DNA from: Porpolomopsis calyptriformis
Lineage: Eukaryota; Basidiomycota; Agaricomycetes; Agaricales; Hygrophoraceae
Length of the DNA: 64,000 nucleotides
Assembly: GCA_951640195.1 (NCBI GenBank)
Contig: OX621165.1
Coordinates: 620,001 to 684,000, forward strand
Direction: 5' to 3'
The notes beneath the pieces are model-generated. The model saw only the letters and a program-made list of their open reading frames with translations. It was not told the origin of the DNA and did no database searches. Below are positions 45,081 through 56,550 of the stretch, in pieces (position 1 is the first letter of the stretch; each line of letters starts with the position of its first letter). Position numbers and translations under genes: made by a program.

Positions 45081-45515
45081 TGAGTCACTTAGTTCCCACG
45101 ATAGCCTCGATCTCCTCCCCGTCTGGTCGCGACCTTCGGGCACCACCACCCTCGAACCTTGACATCGCCGAATCGCTTCAAGTTCTGTGTCCAACATGCC
45201 ACCAGCTTAACCTTGAGTTTAATACCCATCTTCTTCAACTTGACGTCAAACGATGCTCCCATTACACGCCTCGCTCGCCTCGTCTACCGTAGTTACCAGT
45301 CGGAGATCATCCCCTTTTCGAGAAGCAATTCTAACGCCATCCCATGCTTCCGCCATGCCGGCCTTCCAGCACCCTTAAGTATTCCCCCCCCCGCTTGCGT
45401 GTACATATATCTTCTCTCGCACCGGGCTCGCGCGTACCTCGCCACCCGACTCCTTTCCATTCCCTCTGCCCTCTAACATCATCTTGGCCTGCGACTGGAT
45501 GGAGATCTATACGAC

Positions 45516-47702
45516 ATGAACCCGCAATCCAATGAAATCTGTCAAAACTGGTTTGGGACCAGAGAGAAGGAACTCGATGTCTTGAAGTGGTTGGCTGATG
45601 TCATGTTGTTGGCCAACGAGAACGAACAACCGGAGGAGGAGGACGATTGCACCAAAGGCGCCAAGGCCAAGATGGGAATTAATTTCCTCCTCATGTCTCA
45701 AAGGGGTGACTCCGGGTTTCTTCCATTGGTGCGTATCTTCCAACTTCAAGGTGTCCGTTGATTACATCTCTCCCCAGAACAATCATTTTGTCCCGCTCTC
45801 TCACCCCGATATCACCTCCCGCCTTCGACTTGCAAGACCGTCTACAAGCCCGTCCCTCGCCGCCGCCGCCGCCGCCAGTTCGTCCACAAACACCCCCCTC
45901 CAATCAGTCCGTCTCCTCGCTGCCGAGCTCGTCCTCGGCCTCCTCTTCCTGCACGAAAATGGCATCGTCCACCAGGACATCAAGCCAGCCAATATGATGA
46001 TCTCTCCTTCCGGGCACGCCATAATTACGGACTTTGGAGCCGCCAACCCGCTCCCACGTCTCTCTCGAGCGACTTCAACTCTCGGCTCAAGTTCCTCTGA
46101 CTCGAGAACCTACGGGCCCATTGTTAAACGACCTGACGACGCCTTCACGTTCACACCACCGTACGCGGCTCCAGAGTTGTATGAGACAACGAGTGGCGGT
46201 TTCCTGGAATACGACGAGCGCGTGGATTTCTACGGTTTAGCCGTGGTTCTGTATGAATGCGCTACCGGCAGTTTGCCCTCCGATATTATAGTGTCAAGTG
46301 AGAGAGGTGCCAACATCGCCTCTATGGTGGGGGAGAATCCCGATGTTTCTGGAGGAGGGGATGAAGGGTGGGATGTTCAGTTTGAAATGTTTGTGAAGCA
46401 CGTGAGTTTTGGTTTTCTTTTGAACAAATTGTTCGCAGAACACTAATTCTTGTCGACGAATAGCTGCTTGTGCACAACTTCCAAGACCGTTTATGTGGTT
46501 CCGCAGTCAAAAACCATCTCTTCTTCGAGCCAATTTCTGAAATATGGGAGGACATCGCGTCACTGAACTACCCCCCGCTTCCAAACCCACCATCGAGCTA
46601 TGGCTTGTCGCTCAGCTTTGACTTTGAAGCGGTGGAGACAAGCAGTTTGGACGGGAATGCGGATGGACTGTCTCCTGAGATCGAGAGACAGCCCTCTCTC
46701 AGAGAGGCTGACACGCTCAAGCTTGGCCTTGGCACGGACATTGTCGAAGAATTCGCGGCTGAATCGCGCGAGTGCATCGACGACGGACGGACGACTCCCA
46801 AAAGCACCCGAGGGCACGAAGCGTTATGGCTCAGGAGGTCGATGAATACCCGTCCTTCGTTGGATGGAAGCGAGTGCGAGGGCGCCGTCGCCCAGGACGG
46901 GGTTGTACCCGACTACATCGTCCGCTGGATGACGGGACCCAATACTCAACCAAGCGATGGCGAAAACGGTTGGGCGACGGCGGCTGAGGATGGCCACAGC
47001 GTATGTCTTGGCGACAAGGTTTCTGGCTCTGAATTTGTTATCCCCGAGGACCACCGTCGTTCGCCGCGTGCGTTCGATCGCGGATTGCGTAAAGCGGATA
47101 AAGAACCCCGTCCGAATTCGCGCAATGGGTCTCCCAGCCCTTCGCTTTCACCGCCGTCAAGCTACAGCTCGACTTCGTCAGAATCCGAGGAGACGGACGA
47201 CGAGTTACTCTTGGCGGTGGAGAATTATCGACGGTTGGAAGCCTTGTTGGCTTCTGGCTCGTACTTTGCCGAGATTCCTCCTCCCCTGCGCGAGGACAAA
47301 GTTGGGAGTAAGCCCGCGATGCGGAACGAACCTCAGCCGCCGCCTCGAGTTCGGCTGTTATCCAACGTCTCTGCTCCCTTTCCGCACCGGAACACTGCGG
47401 CTCGGGCAGAGGTGGATATTGACATTTCCGACCTGGTGTCTGATTCGGTCTGGAGGAGATTTTTGGAGGGCGACCAGGTGGCCACATGGACCTTTGAGGA
47501 TGAGATTACTATGGCTGTGCTGGACGCAATGGACCAACGGCCGGTCAGTTCGAGCGGGATCAATGAATCTGAGTTCGGGGTTATGGAAGAGCCGCGAACT
47601 CTGACTGTTCAGCGGAAACGGGCGAATCGGAGGCAATCCATTCGTAAAACGTTTGAAATGGTCAAGAGGACATTTAGGTGGACTAAAAATATTATGTATT
47701 AA
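45516..47702 (+). CDS. Protein kinase-like protein lacking a recognisable N-lobe
   Basis: The kinase C-lobe is clear: LAAELVLGLLFLHENGIVHQ leads into the catalytic loop HQDIKPANMM (HQD for HRD), ITDFGAANPL carries DFG, PPYAAPELYE is the APE region and YDERVDFYGLAVVLYECATG is helix F. Upstream, only ELDVLKWLADVMLLANENEQ (an alphaC-like helix) is visible; no glycine-rich loop or catalytic Val-Ala-x-Lys was found between 45200 and 45760. Introns near 45729-45777 and 46402-46463 join L to NNHFVPLSHP and KH to LLVHNFQDRL. A long Ser/Glu-rich tail ends KTFEMVKRTFRWTKNIMY. It is either a truncated or degenerate kinase, or an upstream exon has been missed. Confidence 0.68.
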
Positions 47703-48378
47703 TCAACCGTTCGGTTGGGATTGGATTTTTTTTGGTTGGAATGGAACGGGTCAACGGAGATTGCAGCTAGAGATCTCTTCTTGGTGGTTTACGCACTCAC
47801 ACCACAGTGTATTTGAGAATGCTCTGTCGCCAATGACAGTGTCAGCCAACGTGTGACTTATCGGATCTGCCCTTATCAAAACGAACGTAGCCCGTTATGG
47901 CAAGGCATGGTTAGCTCCTTGATGGGGCGAACTGAAATTGTGCGTGGCACCCTTTTGATGTGACTGTGCTGATCTCCATCCCAGCGTTGATGAAATATAA
48001 TGTAACTAGTCAATTTATGACTAGGGAAAGGGAGGCTCACAGAGCAACACACCCTGATACTGGATGTCTTGTCTTCGAATACAAGAACGTTGCATTGCCA
48101 GTCTCGCGGACATCCAAAACACCATTAGTGCCTACCCTTCACCAGCCGAGTGTGTGCAAATATGGCTATTGTTTGGTTTTGTGGGTCCAAAACAACTTCC
48201 ATTTTTGGTATAATCTCTGTTTGAACACCCTCGATTGGATGTGATTTGGGTATATCAAGTCCAACAAGCGCACATACCACCCACAACACCTCCTGCCCCC
48301 CTACCACGACCACCCCTCGCTCCTTTCCTCCTCCTCCACAAACTCCATCTCTCATCCCTCCACGCCTGTCCTTCCGCT
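47703..48378. other. Intergenic region between the kinase-like gene and Clp1-like copy B
   Basis: No gene recognised. A pyrimidine-rich segment at 48280-48370 directly precedes the Clp1-like start and could also encode an N-terminal extension. Confidence 0.45.
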
Positions 48379-49571
48379 ATGATTCCCCATTCGCCTATCC
48401 ACCGCAGGCCGCCAAGATCGTCTGAAAACGACCCCCCCATCAACATCCGACAGAGGGTCAAACCCACTATCTCCTCTCGCATCCGAAACTGTGTCCAGGA
48501 CACGTCCCGTCGGAGACGCGTACGCACCGCTGGCGAGAGACGCTACGTCGTCGCCCAGGCGAAACAACACCGCGACAGGATAAGATCGATCTCCAACATC
48601 GTCCGTCTTCATGTCGCCGCACCCCCACGCACCCCCCCAGACAAGCCGATCCTCGTCGATCAAAGAGACTCTGAAACGAAAAATCCGTCACCCGCGCTGG
48701 CACCATTGCCTCTTGCCTCCCCTCCTTTACAGATTACGATGATCCCCATTTCCCTTCCACGGTGTCTCGCACGCCCGAACTACCGTGAGATTTCCAAGGA
48801 CGTGCTCGCAGCTATCGAACCCGACCTGAAGCACACTAATTTGGATTACATCCTAGAAGGGTTGGAGCATCTTGGTCCTCAGTGCGTCTATCTGACCATC
48901 TTTCACTCTCGCTTATCGCATATCGCACATCCCAAAGAATGCTACACGTATTGACAAGCGTGCAAGCAGACCCCGTCAGGAACACACTCCCAAAGGAGCT
49001 CGGCGTTCTTGTCAACGATCTATCCTCCGACCCCCCTACACATATGCTCGCTCTTTACTCCCGGGACCCACCAGGGAATACGACCACTCGTCGATCTGTC
49101 ACTCTTTTCCCTACCCATAACATCATCCTCGCCGCGCACTGTGCCCATCTTCCCAAACTACCTACCGCCGCCACCGCCCTGTACCTCGACAACACCAAGG
49201 GCAAGATCACGATTCCCACAGTCCCCCTATGCATCCCCTCTCCACAGACCTTTCCCCATCTTTCTGCGTATCTCTACACCAAAAACCCCATCTCCCTGCT
49301 CACGTCCCTCTTCTCCACCAGGCCTCCACTCTCATTGAACCTGAACGACGGTCGTGCAATACACGCGTTTGCAGGGAGGCTGGCAGGGACCTACACCACA
49401 CACGCGTTGCTCCGCCAGGTAATGATGGTGAATGGAATCTGGCGGAACGCCTGCGCGTTGGGCGTGTTTGACGATGGCCTGTGGGGTGTTTTGGATATCG
49501 CATGGGAAACCCTGCTCACAGCACTCGCTATTGCGACAGGCAATCCACAGGCGGTCTTGAGCGATGCGTAG
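48379..49571 (+). CDS. Clampless1 (Clp1)-like protein, copy B
   Basis: Second Clp1-family member. The start chosen is MIPHSPIHRRPPRSSENDPP; an Arg-rich N-terminus (SRIRNCVQDTSRRRRVRTAG) is followed by MIPISLPRCLARPNYREISK and LKHTNLDYILEGLEHLGP. An intron at about 48882-48937 joins Q to MLHVLTSVQADPVRNTLPKE, the same place and phase as in copy A. The core reads LGVLVNDLSSDPPTHMLALY, RSVTLFPTHNIILAAHCAHL, ITIPTVPLCIPSPQTFPHLS, GIWRNACALGVFDDGLW and VLDIAWETLLTALA. It is more complete in the middle than copy A. Family members act in dikaryon and clamp formation; the role here is inferred. Confidence 0.8.
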
Positions 49572-50795
49572 GCCCTATATATTCTTGTTGCTAATCCAGT
49601 AAACCACTCCTTCCGACGTACAGAGTATCTCATAGCACCTTCTTTTCCTTGTTTCCAGTTTTGTTTTGTCTTGCTGCTGTTGGCATATTATCGTCACCTT
49701 GAAACTCCGTATCTGTACATAGTTGTTGTATATCAATACGTTGTAGTCCGTCAAAAAGGTTCCTACCTCAAGTACAACCAGTCCTTGGAAAATGGGACCA
49801 ACCAGCCAAGTGTCCTGAAAAATCCAGTTTGTGATAACGATCACGCTGTGTTTCACCCTCGACCTTGATTCCCTATCACCTCGTGGTGATACCGTCCTGA
49901 CAGATGAGAAAATGTAGAGGGAGATATTTCTTCTGACCGCATAGAACCAACATTCGAACGAAAACAGACATCTGGCGAAAAAAAGAGTGTGAAACGCTTA
50001 ATTGATACAGGTGGTGCATGTGGACCGCCTCACCGTGCCCTTGCGGCTGGCTCCATTATAAACCATTTATGGTAACCGCGGCTCATTTTTGCGCCTATTA
50101 ACTGTCTCTCCCTATCTCTGGTGTCAACCAGATCGACTCGGAATATATCTCTGGTATATATTCCGAGTCGACTTAGTTGACCATACGCGGATATTGAACC
50201 ACACCTATAGTTTTGTTGTTCTTGTCCATCACGGACCGTTTGCTTCATGAAGGACGGGAGGCATCCGCAATACAGAACGTGTGTCAGCACCTCCATCTTT
50301 CCGCAGAAGATTTGTTGTGAATTCTAAAGAAGCAAAAGGGATCCCGGTTGAGTTTAGAGGGACGACAAGTCAGGTAAGGCATGTGGTTCTCCCAGACTCA
50401 AGATCAGATTGAGGACCATGGGGCCGGAGAAGTATGTGGTTTAATTAAAAAAAGGGGCCGGGAATGTGAATCCAAAAGTGGTTTCTGGTGTTGTTTCTTT
50501 GGTAAAGATTGCGACCGAAGACTTAGTTTCCATTTTCGATTCGCCAGACCATCGATGAGGGATAAATGTGCCCAGCTGCCGTGGCCCAACGCGGGGCTGT
50601 TGGGGCGCTCATCCATTTGCGATCATCGTTTTATCAAGCCTCCACCAATGAGACGATTTCCTTGAGGTCTGAGAAGTGAGGTTGACTGCATGCGTCAGAG
50701 ATGGTGGTAGCAACTCAAGACAAAGCCTGACTCGACTCAGTTGAGTTCTGGCTCCGCACGCTCATCACGAAAACACCATTGCACTCGCGGCGACT
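49572..50795. other. 1.2-kb intergenic region containing a long hairpin
   Basis: No coding gene recognised. The hairpin at 50123-50181 is listed separately. Confidence 0.45.
50123..50181. repeat. Inverted repeat (hairpin), 16-bp perfect core extended to about 26 bp
   Basis: The arms TCGACTCGGAATATAT (50133-50148) and ATATATTCCGAGTCGA (50156-50171) are perfectly complementary around a 7-base loop. The flanks GTCAAC and GTTGAC extend the pairing with a few mismatches to 50123 and 50181. Nothing coding is near, so it may be a small mobile-element remnant or a transcribed hairpin. Confidence 0.8.
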
Positions 50796-52072
50796 ATGCC
50801 CGACATTCCTCGGGACATCTGGTTTTATGTTGCAAAATTTCTCTCAGAAGGAGAGCTCCAACATCTGCTCACCTTCAACTCAACCTTCTTCACAATCGCC
50901 ATGAACGCTCGCTACCGAAAGGTCTTCTTCTCCGACTTACATTGGCACAGCCCGCGCACACTCAGACGTCTAAGGTGAGCACCTTCCTTTTTCCCCACTT
51001 GCCATTAACTTGCGACAATGGCTGGTGCAATAAGGATGCTTTTGTTGCTCACCGTGTCTGAAGTCTGACCGTCCACGTAAACGCCCACCCGAGGGATGAG
51101 ATGATATGGCAGCAATGGTCAGACATTGCTCTGGGCCTCAAAAATGTCATTGAACTCTACGTTCACTCGCGAGACCCTGCCTCTCATGATCGTTTACCCG
51201 CATTCTTTGCCTCTGCGTGGAAAGGTTTCGGCTCCAATCTGCGTGTGCTGTCGTTTGAAGGTTATCTGATTTCATTCCGTATTCCTCTGTCATTCCGTTG
51301 GTCGGATAGTCTGGGAGACCTACGGTTACAATTCAGCTTGTTCGAACCCACGGCAGATACCGCAATACTCCTCAATTGCATTGTTCCGTTGATGAACAGG
51401 CTCGCGCCAAGTCTCCGCCATCTTACAGTGGCTCTGCTGAATCACAGATTAGGGTTTTTAGACCTCTCTCACCTGTTCCTCAACCTCGACCCTCTTCCGT
51501 CCCTCGAGCGACTTTCCGTACACATTCCAATCGTTGCGCTTACTGATCCCACTGGTCTAACTCGCATCCTTCAAGATCATGCCCCTACACTGGACAATGT
51601 TGAGTTGGGGTTAAACTCATGCTATTGCGATGTATGCGTAACCGCCACAGGACGCTTGGTTGCGTTGGTGAAATTTTATCAATCGGACGATAACATTTTC
51701 AGTGGTTTGAAGAAATTCTCCTTTAGTCTGCCAGCCCACGGTAACTTTGATACGATGATGACCTATCTCCGTCGATCTGCAGACTCGCTCACCCATCTTA
51801 CCTTGCTAGGCTGCCCTTTAATCTATGACGAGGTTGCAGCTGTCGCCGGCATCTTTTCTCACCGGTTACCCAACAACGGTCTTGAGTATCTGTCCCTCGA
51901 TGTCCACTCGTTCACTCCACAACTTTTCACTGCGTTAGCAACCAAACTCCATGACCTTAAGCATGTTTTTCTGAACTTTCGTCTCGGCGACCGTTTGGAA
52001 TCTGCCACTTTAGACAAAACAGATAAGGAAATCTTGGTGGGTTTTATCATCCCCTCCGTTGTCTTGCTCTGA
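50796..52072 (+). CDS. F-box-like protein with leucine-rich region
   Basis: Starts MPDIPRDIWFYVAKFLSEGE; the segment IPRDIWFYVAKFLSEGELQH then FNSTFFTIAMNARYR resembles an F-box of another subfamily from the other five in the window. An intron of about 85 bp starting near 50976 joins RTLRRL to SLTVHVNAHPRDEMIWQQWS. Long leucine-rich stretches follow (LGLKNVIELYVHS, LAPSLRHLTVALL, LPSLERLSVHIPI, DSLTHLTLLGCPL), ending KTDKEILVGFIIPSVVLL. It is probably an SCF adaptor; the substrate is unknown. Confidence 0.75.
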
Positions 52073-52333
52073 GATTACCGTAGGAGCTCTTTCGTGTCGA
52101 GCTTGAAGATCAAAAACTCTCGTTCGCACGCTGGGACCCGAGCAGAATCATAATATTGAACGACATCCTTCACCCGTTCAACATGATTAAGGGTGGCGTT
52201 CGAAACTTGCTGGTCAAATACGTGCCGAATGCATATGTGATGTATTGAAGACACCGGGAGGCTGAATATGAAGTTCACCCACTATATATAAATTTACTCA
52301 AGTGTGACATCATCATTGTTGTAATTCTGGTCC

Positions 52334-54699
52334 ATGATACGGTGTATCTTCTCCCAAACTATTTCTAGACCGTTTACTAGATATGCCAAATGCACACAAG
52401 CGCGGCTAACAACCCGCAAATTCAGTCTCTCTCCTCCAAGACATAAAGAACACCTGGTCATCCTCGGGTCGGGATGGGGTGGTTATAAACTTTTGATGGG
52501 AATCGATAAGAAACGCTGGGGTAAATGGCTACTCAAGTGTCGCTTTTACTTGATCTACTCACAGAGCCCTCTGGCTTTTCACTGTTCCAGATGTTACTGT
52601 ACTGTCTCCAACTAATTATTTCAATTTCACGCCTTTGTTGGCTGGTTGTGCTGTTGGCACACTTGAATTCCGCTGTGCGGTGGAGTCCGTTCGTCTTCTG
52701 AGCTACATTTTTCTGCGAAGTTTTTTGACCACGACCACATCAGGTTCGGCGTTATTCCCCAAGAATCGTATGCTGGCCACTTGTTGGGCCCGCCAATAAA
52801 CCTGATCACCCCCTCAGACAGCTTTTCAGGCATGGTGTGATGCCATAGGTAAACAGTTTCATCCCATACGACGGACTCTTCATCTCACTGTCACTTAGAT
52901 TTCAAAACGAAGACTTTACAATGCGCACGTCTTCACTCATTCATTTGGTTGACTAGCACAGCTTATCCTACCTGCATAGATGCCTGCCACTCCCCCCGTC
53001 TCGTTCAAAAACTCTTACACTGACACCACGAGTCAATCTTCTGCGCCACAAACACCATTTAGCTTGCAATACGACAGGCTAGTCATTGCCGTCGGTGCAT
53101 ATTCACAAAGTCAGCTTTCTTGATTGTCTTTGTCTAAACCATGACTGAAGGGATGTGTTTCAGCTTTTGGGATACCAGGCGTGCGAGAGCACGCCCACTT
53201 CCTGAAAGAAGTAAAAGATGCCAGGGCGATCCGCGCCCGGATTCTTGAATGTCCCGCTACTTCCACTCCTGTCTTATTTCTTTTACAAGTTTGATTTCAG
53301 GTTTCGAGCAAGCCAACCAACCGACGCTCTCCGACGTCGATCGCAGAAAACTCCTTAATTTCTGTATCGTCGGTATGTTTTCCTTCTCGTCAGCCTTCAA
53401 GTAACTGACATCAAATTCATGAGGCGGTGGACCGACAGGCGTCGAGTTCGCCGCAGAGTTACACGACTTGTTGCACACGGAGATTAAACAGCATTATCCG
53501 ACATTGGCACCAATGACAAGGATCTCGTTATATGATGTCGCCCCAAGTATCCTCGGAACCTTCGACAAAAGTCTTGTAAAGTACGTTATCGTCCAACTCA
53601 ATGATGACCTTTTTTATGAAGCGAATGTTGTCCTATTAGATACACGGAGAAGACATTCCGAAGGGAAGGTATCAGCATGTTTACCTGCCATCACGTCCAA
53701 CGAGTCGAATCTGTCAGTTTTTGTCCTGTACTGAATGCAGAGTCCTCACGTTATTGCGGATCAGGGGAAGATGCTCGTTAAAGAGCTTGGCGAAGGTTCG
53801 GGCTTGCTTGATATTTGTATGAAGCTTGTTTCAAACACGTTCCTAGTTCCATTTGGCCTCCTCGTGTGGAGCACCGGTCTTGCTCCAAATCCGCTTATTC
53901 AATCTATCACCGGCATAACAAAGGATGGTCGAACGGGCAGGTAGGTGATACTTAAAATAATGCTGTTTTATTTCAAAAATTCACTCGTGTATTTACAAGC
54001 CTCGTCACAGACGAGCAACTCAACCTGATTAGGAACGATGGAACTACTGATTCCAATGTATGGGCTCTCGGAGATGCTGCAATGATACGGACAGCACCTC
54101 TCCCTGCAACAGCACAAGGTGGGTGATGCCATTGACCGATCCACGCTACGGGCTGATGTTTGCTTTGTAGTTGCCAATCAAAAGGCAATTTACCTTGCCA
54201 AGAAACTGAATAAGATTGCGAAAGATGAGGATCACAAAAATCCATTTGAATTCCACAATCAAGGCAGCTTGGCGTACATCGGAGACTGGTTGGTCTTTTG
54301 ACCCCCTTCTTGTTGTATGGATGGAATACTTCATCTCGATGCGAACAGGAAGGCCATCTATGAACGGCCGCACGCAGAAAAGGGAACGAAGACGAAGGAA
54401 TCAGGTCGTCTTGCATGGCTTCTTTGGCGTTCAGCCTACTTTACTATGACATTGAGCTGGAGGAACAAGTGCGTGAATGAATTGCAAGCGTTGCGAGACT
54501 GTTGCTGACGTTTAGGGACATAGAATCTTGGTGCCTACGTATTGGTAAGTTTCTTAGGCTAGCGGCTATACTCTAATAATTCTCTGGACGTCGTGTTGAT
54601 TAGGTTCCTGAACTGTGAGTACAGGACCATGCCTCATGCAAACTTTTGATTGAGCTGTCGCCTGCAGGGATTTTCGGTCGTGATATTACCCGAATCTGA
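52334..54699 (+). CDS. Type II (rotenone-insensitive) NADH dehydrogenase
   Basis: Single-subunit alternative NADH:ubiquinone oxidoreductase of the mitochondrial inner membrane (NDE/NDI family). The N-terminus [20 protein letters not shown] is a likely targeting peptide. [15 protein letters not shown] is the FAD site. Later exons give [60 protein letters not shown] and the NADH site [20 protein letters not shown]. Then come ARLKEL-type [15 protein letters not shown] positions, [59 protein letters not shown] and IFGRDITRI. The segment 52680-52820, between LEFRCAVE and FQAWC, does not splice cleanly: the family expects about ten residues there. The gene may carry a small lesion or an unusual intron. 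Everything else is in order. Confidence 0.82.
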
Positions 54700-54943
54700 T
54701 GTGTCGAGTAAAGATCATGGAGGCGTCACACCATTCACTGAACGCACAACTTCATCAGTTCTTAGCGAAATTATAAATACAGGGATTCTTTTTAGCATAG
54801 GGATACAGCCTGTAACACAACGTGTTTACAATACAGAACACACGGGGAGATAGATTGAGGAGTGAGGATAGGCGCTACAGATCTGCAGGGAACCTTGCTC
54901 GCATCTTCCTATTCGGTTCCCTGACTGAATTCACGGAACGTCA

Positions 54944-55867
54944 TCAATCATGAGGTCGCCAGCCGCAATCAGACGAAGGAAACTCACAGCTCACGGTCTT
55001 ACGGTTGCTGTACTTCTTGGCCGACTTTGCACCTGCGAGGAAGCCTTCAACGAAGTCAAGATTCTCCTCCACCATATGTTGGCTGATGCCATACCCCTGC
55101 AGTTCGCCAACTAATGCGCCCCAAGATGAGTCAAGCTGACCGGAAGGTTCGATGGTCCCATTCTCGTTGATGCCTATGTGGGCAACATGAACGAAGGATG
55201 CAGGAGAAGGAGCGGAGATGATTGATGTCGAGATTCGACGCTTGCGGGAGAGAGACGGCTTGTGCTTTTTCGTATCGGCAACCTTCAGAGGCTTTTGAGC
55301 CACTACGAGGGCATAGTTAATAAAGGGTGATTAAACCAGAGTGGGCAGTATTGACATTTACCCAGTGTTCGTTGAGTGACTTTCGTGAAGAACTCTGCAG
55401 CTTCATCGTCGCGATTGAAACAGAAACCGAACATGCGGGTCTATGTGTACATACATGGTTATATGAGTGTTGTTTTGGCACCAAAATAGGTTCGAACTAC
55501 ATACCTTACCAGGGAATATGTGGAAAAAAGGTTTGTCCTTTTGATAATCTAAACCGACGGGGACCCCAATCTTCCACACAACCCTGCCCGAGATCTCATC
55601 CACCAGGCGGAACCAATACTTGCTTGCGTCAGGTGAACCATGACCGCTGCTTGAAGCGTCGCTCGTTTGAGTGCTACGGTCTCTCCCGAATACAAGAAGG
55701 CCCCTGAGTTGTGAATAAGTCCAGTCTTGGTGAGCCGCACCAAAGGGTGTGTGGTACAGGCGCGCGGAGACTACAGTATATGTTTTGTAAGTATCCGGCT
55801 TGAGGTCGGACAGGACGATGTGATGGTGGGTTTGCGCGGAAGATGAAGGAGAGACAGCGTGAAGCAT
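54944..55867 (-). CDS. WASP-like protein with WH1 and CRIB only
   Basis: Wiskott-Aldrich syndrome protein relative. It starts MLHAVSPSSSAQTHHHIVLS. The WH1 domain reads VVSARLYHTPFGAAHQDWTY, SQLRGLLVFGRDRS and SKYWFRLVDEISGRVVWKIG, with LDYQKDKPFFHIFPGK spliced to TRMFGFCFNRDDEAAEFFTK. After another intron come a Lys/Arg-rich linker and a CRIB/PBD-like segment: ISAPSPASFVHVAHIGINEN, LQGYGISQHMVEENLDFVEG and FLAGAKSAKK. The frame ends at 54944 without the proline-rich, WH2 or acidic actin/Arp2-3 modules, and only about 240 bp separate it from the NDH-2 gene. It could bind Cdc42/Rho-type GTPase and a WIP-type partner but should not nucleate actin by itself. Confidence 0.75.
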
Positions 55868-56550
55868 GGCGTCGGGCCAATGGAAGGTGCAGGAAGGAGG
55901 GTGAGAGTGGGGGATGGAAAATCGGTCAAGCCACTCGAGATATATATATTGTCGGTTCCCGGGCAACCCCGTGACGCGTCTCCTGCAAGGGGAGCATGTA
56001 AACCGCGTGTAGGAGGTAATGGTGCATTGTGGCGTCACAATCTGTTTGAAAATGGAAAAAGTTCCACCTGTCGCACAGCAGAAGGCAGGGCTTGTTACCC
56101 GATGTGAACGGAATCCAACGGTGCATCACCAAGAAACACTCACTAGAAATTGCAAATGGGGTGGGCCAGAACATGCGGCGCGATGCAAGGCATGATATAA
56201 GTAGGTAAAGATACAAACGTTCAAGCAGACATTCTGCTGCGAGAATCTACCCCGAGTTGCAAGTTTTGAGGGAGATAGTTTAGCTAACGCTCGACGTAAT
56301 GTTGAGATAACTAAACGCACCTAAATTATTATCAGCACAAGACGCCTGTCAAAGGTCTAGATAATTCTGAATCCCCTCCCCTGAATGTCGAGTATTCCTC
56401 ATTTTTCCGCCATGACTTGGTGAAGGTCTATCGTTTGAGGCGTGCCCGGTAGTAAGGGCCGAGATTTGCCGAGGTGCGTGTAGCACTTGGTTTCTATGTC
56501 GAGACCTCCCAAACAGTTTTTGGAGGTTGGCAAACCACTCTCACGCGCTC
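55868..56550. other. Intergenic region, nothing recognised
   Basis: It separates the WASP-like gene and the Crinkler-like relic. Short open frames only. Confidence 0.45.
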
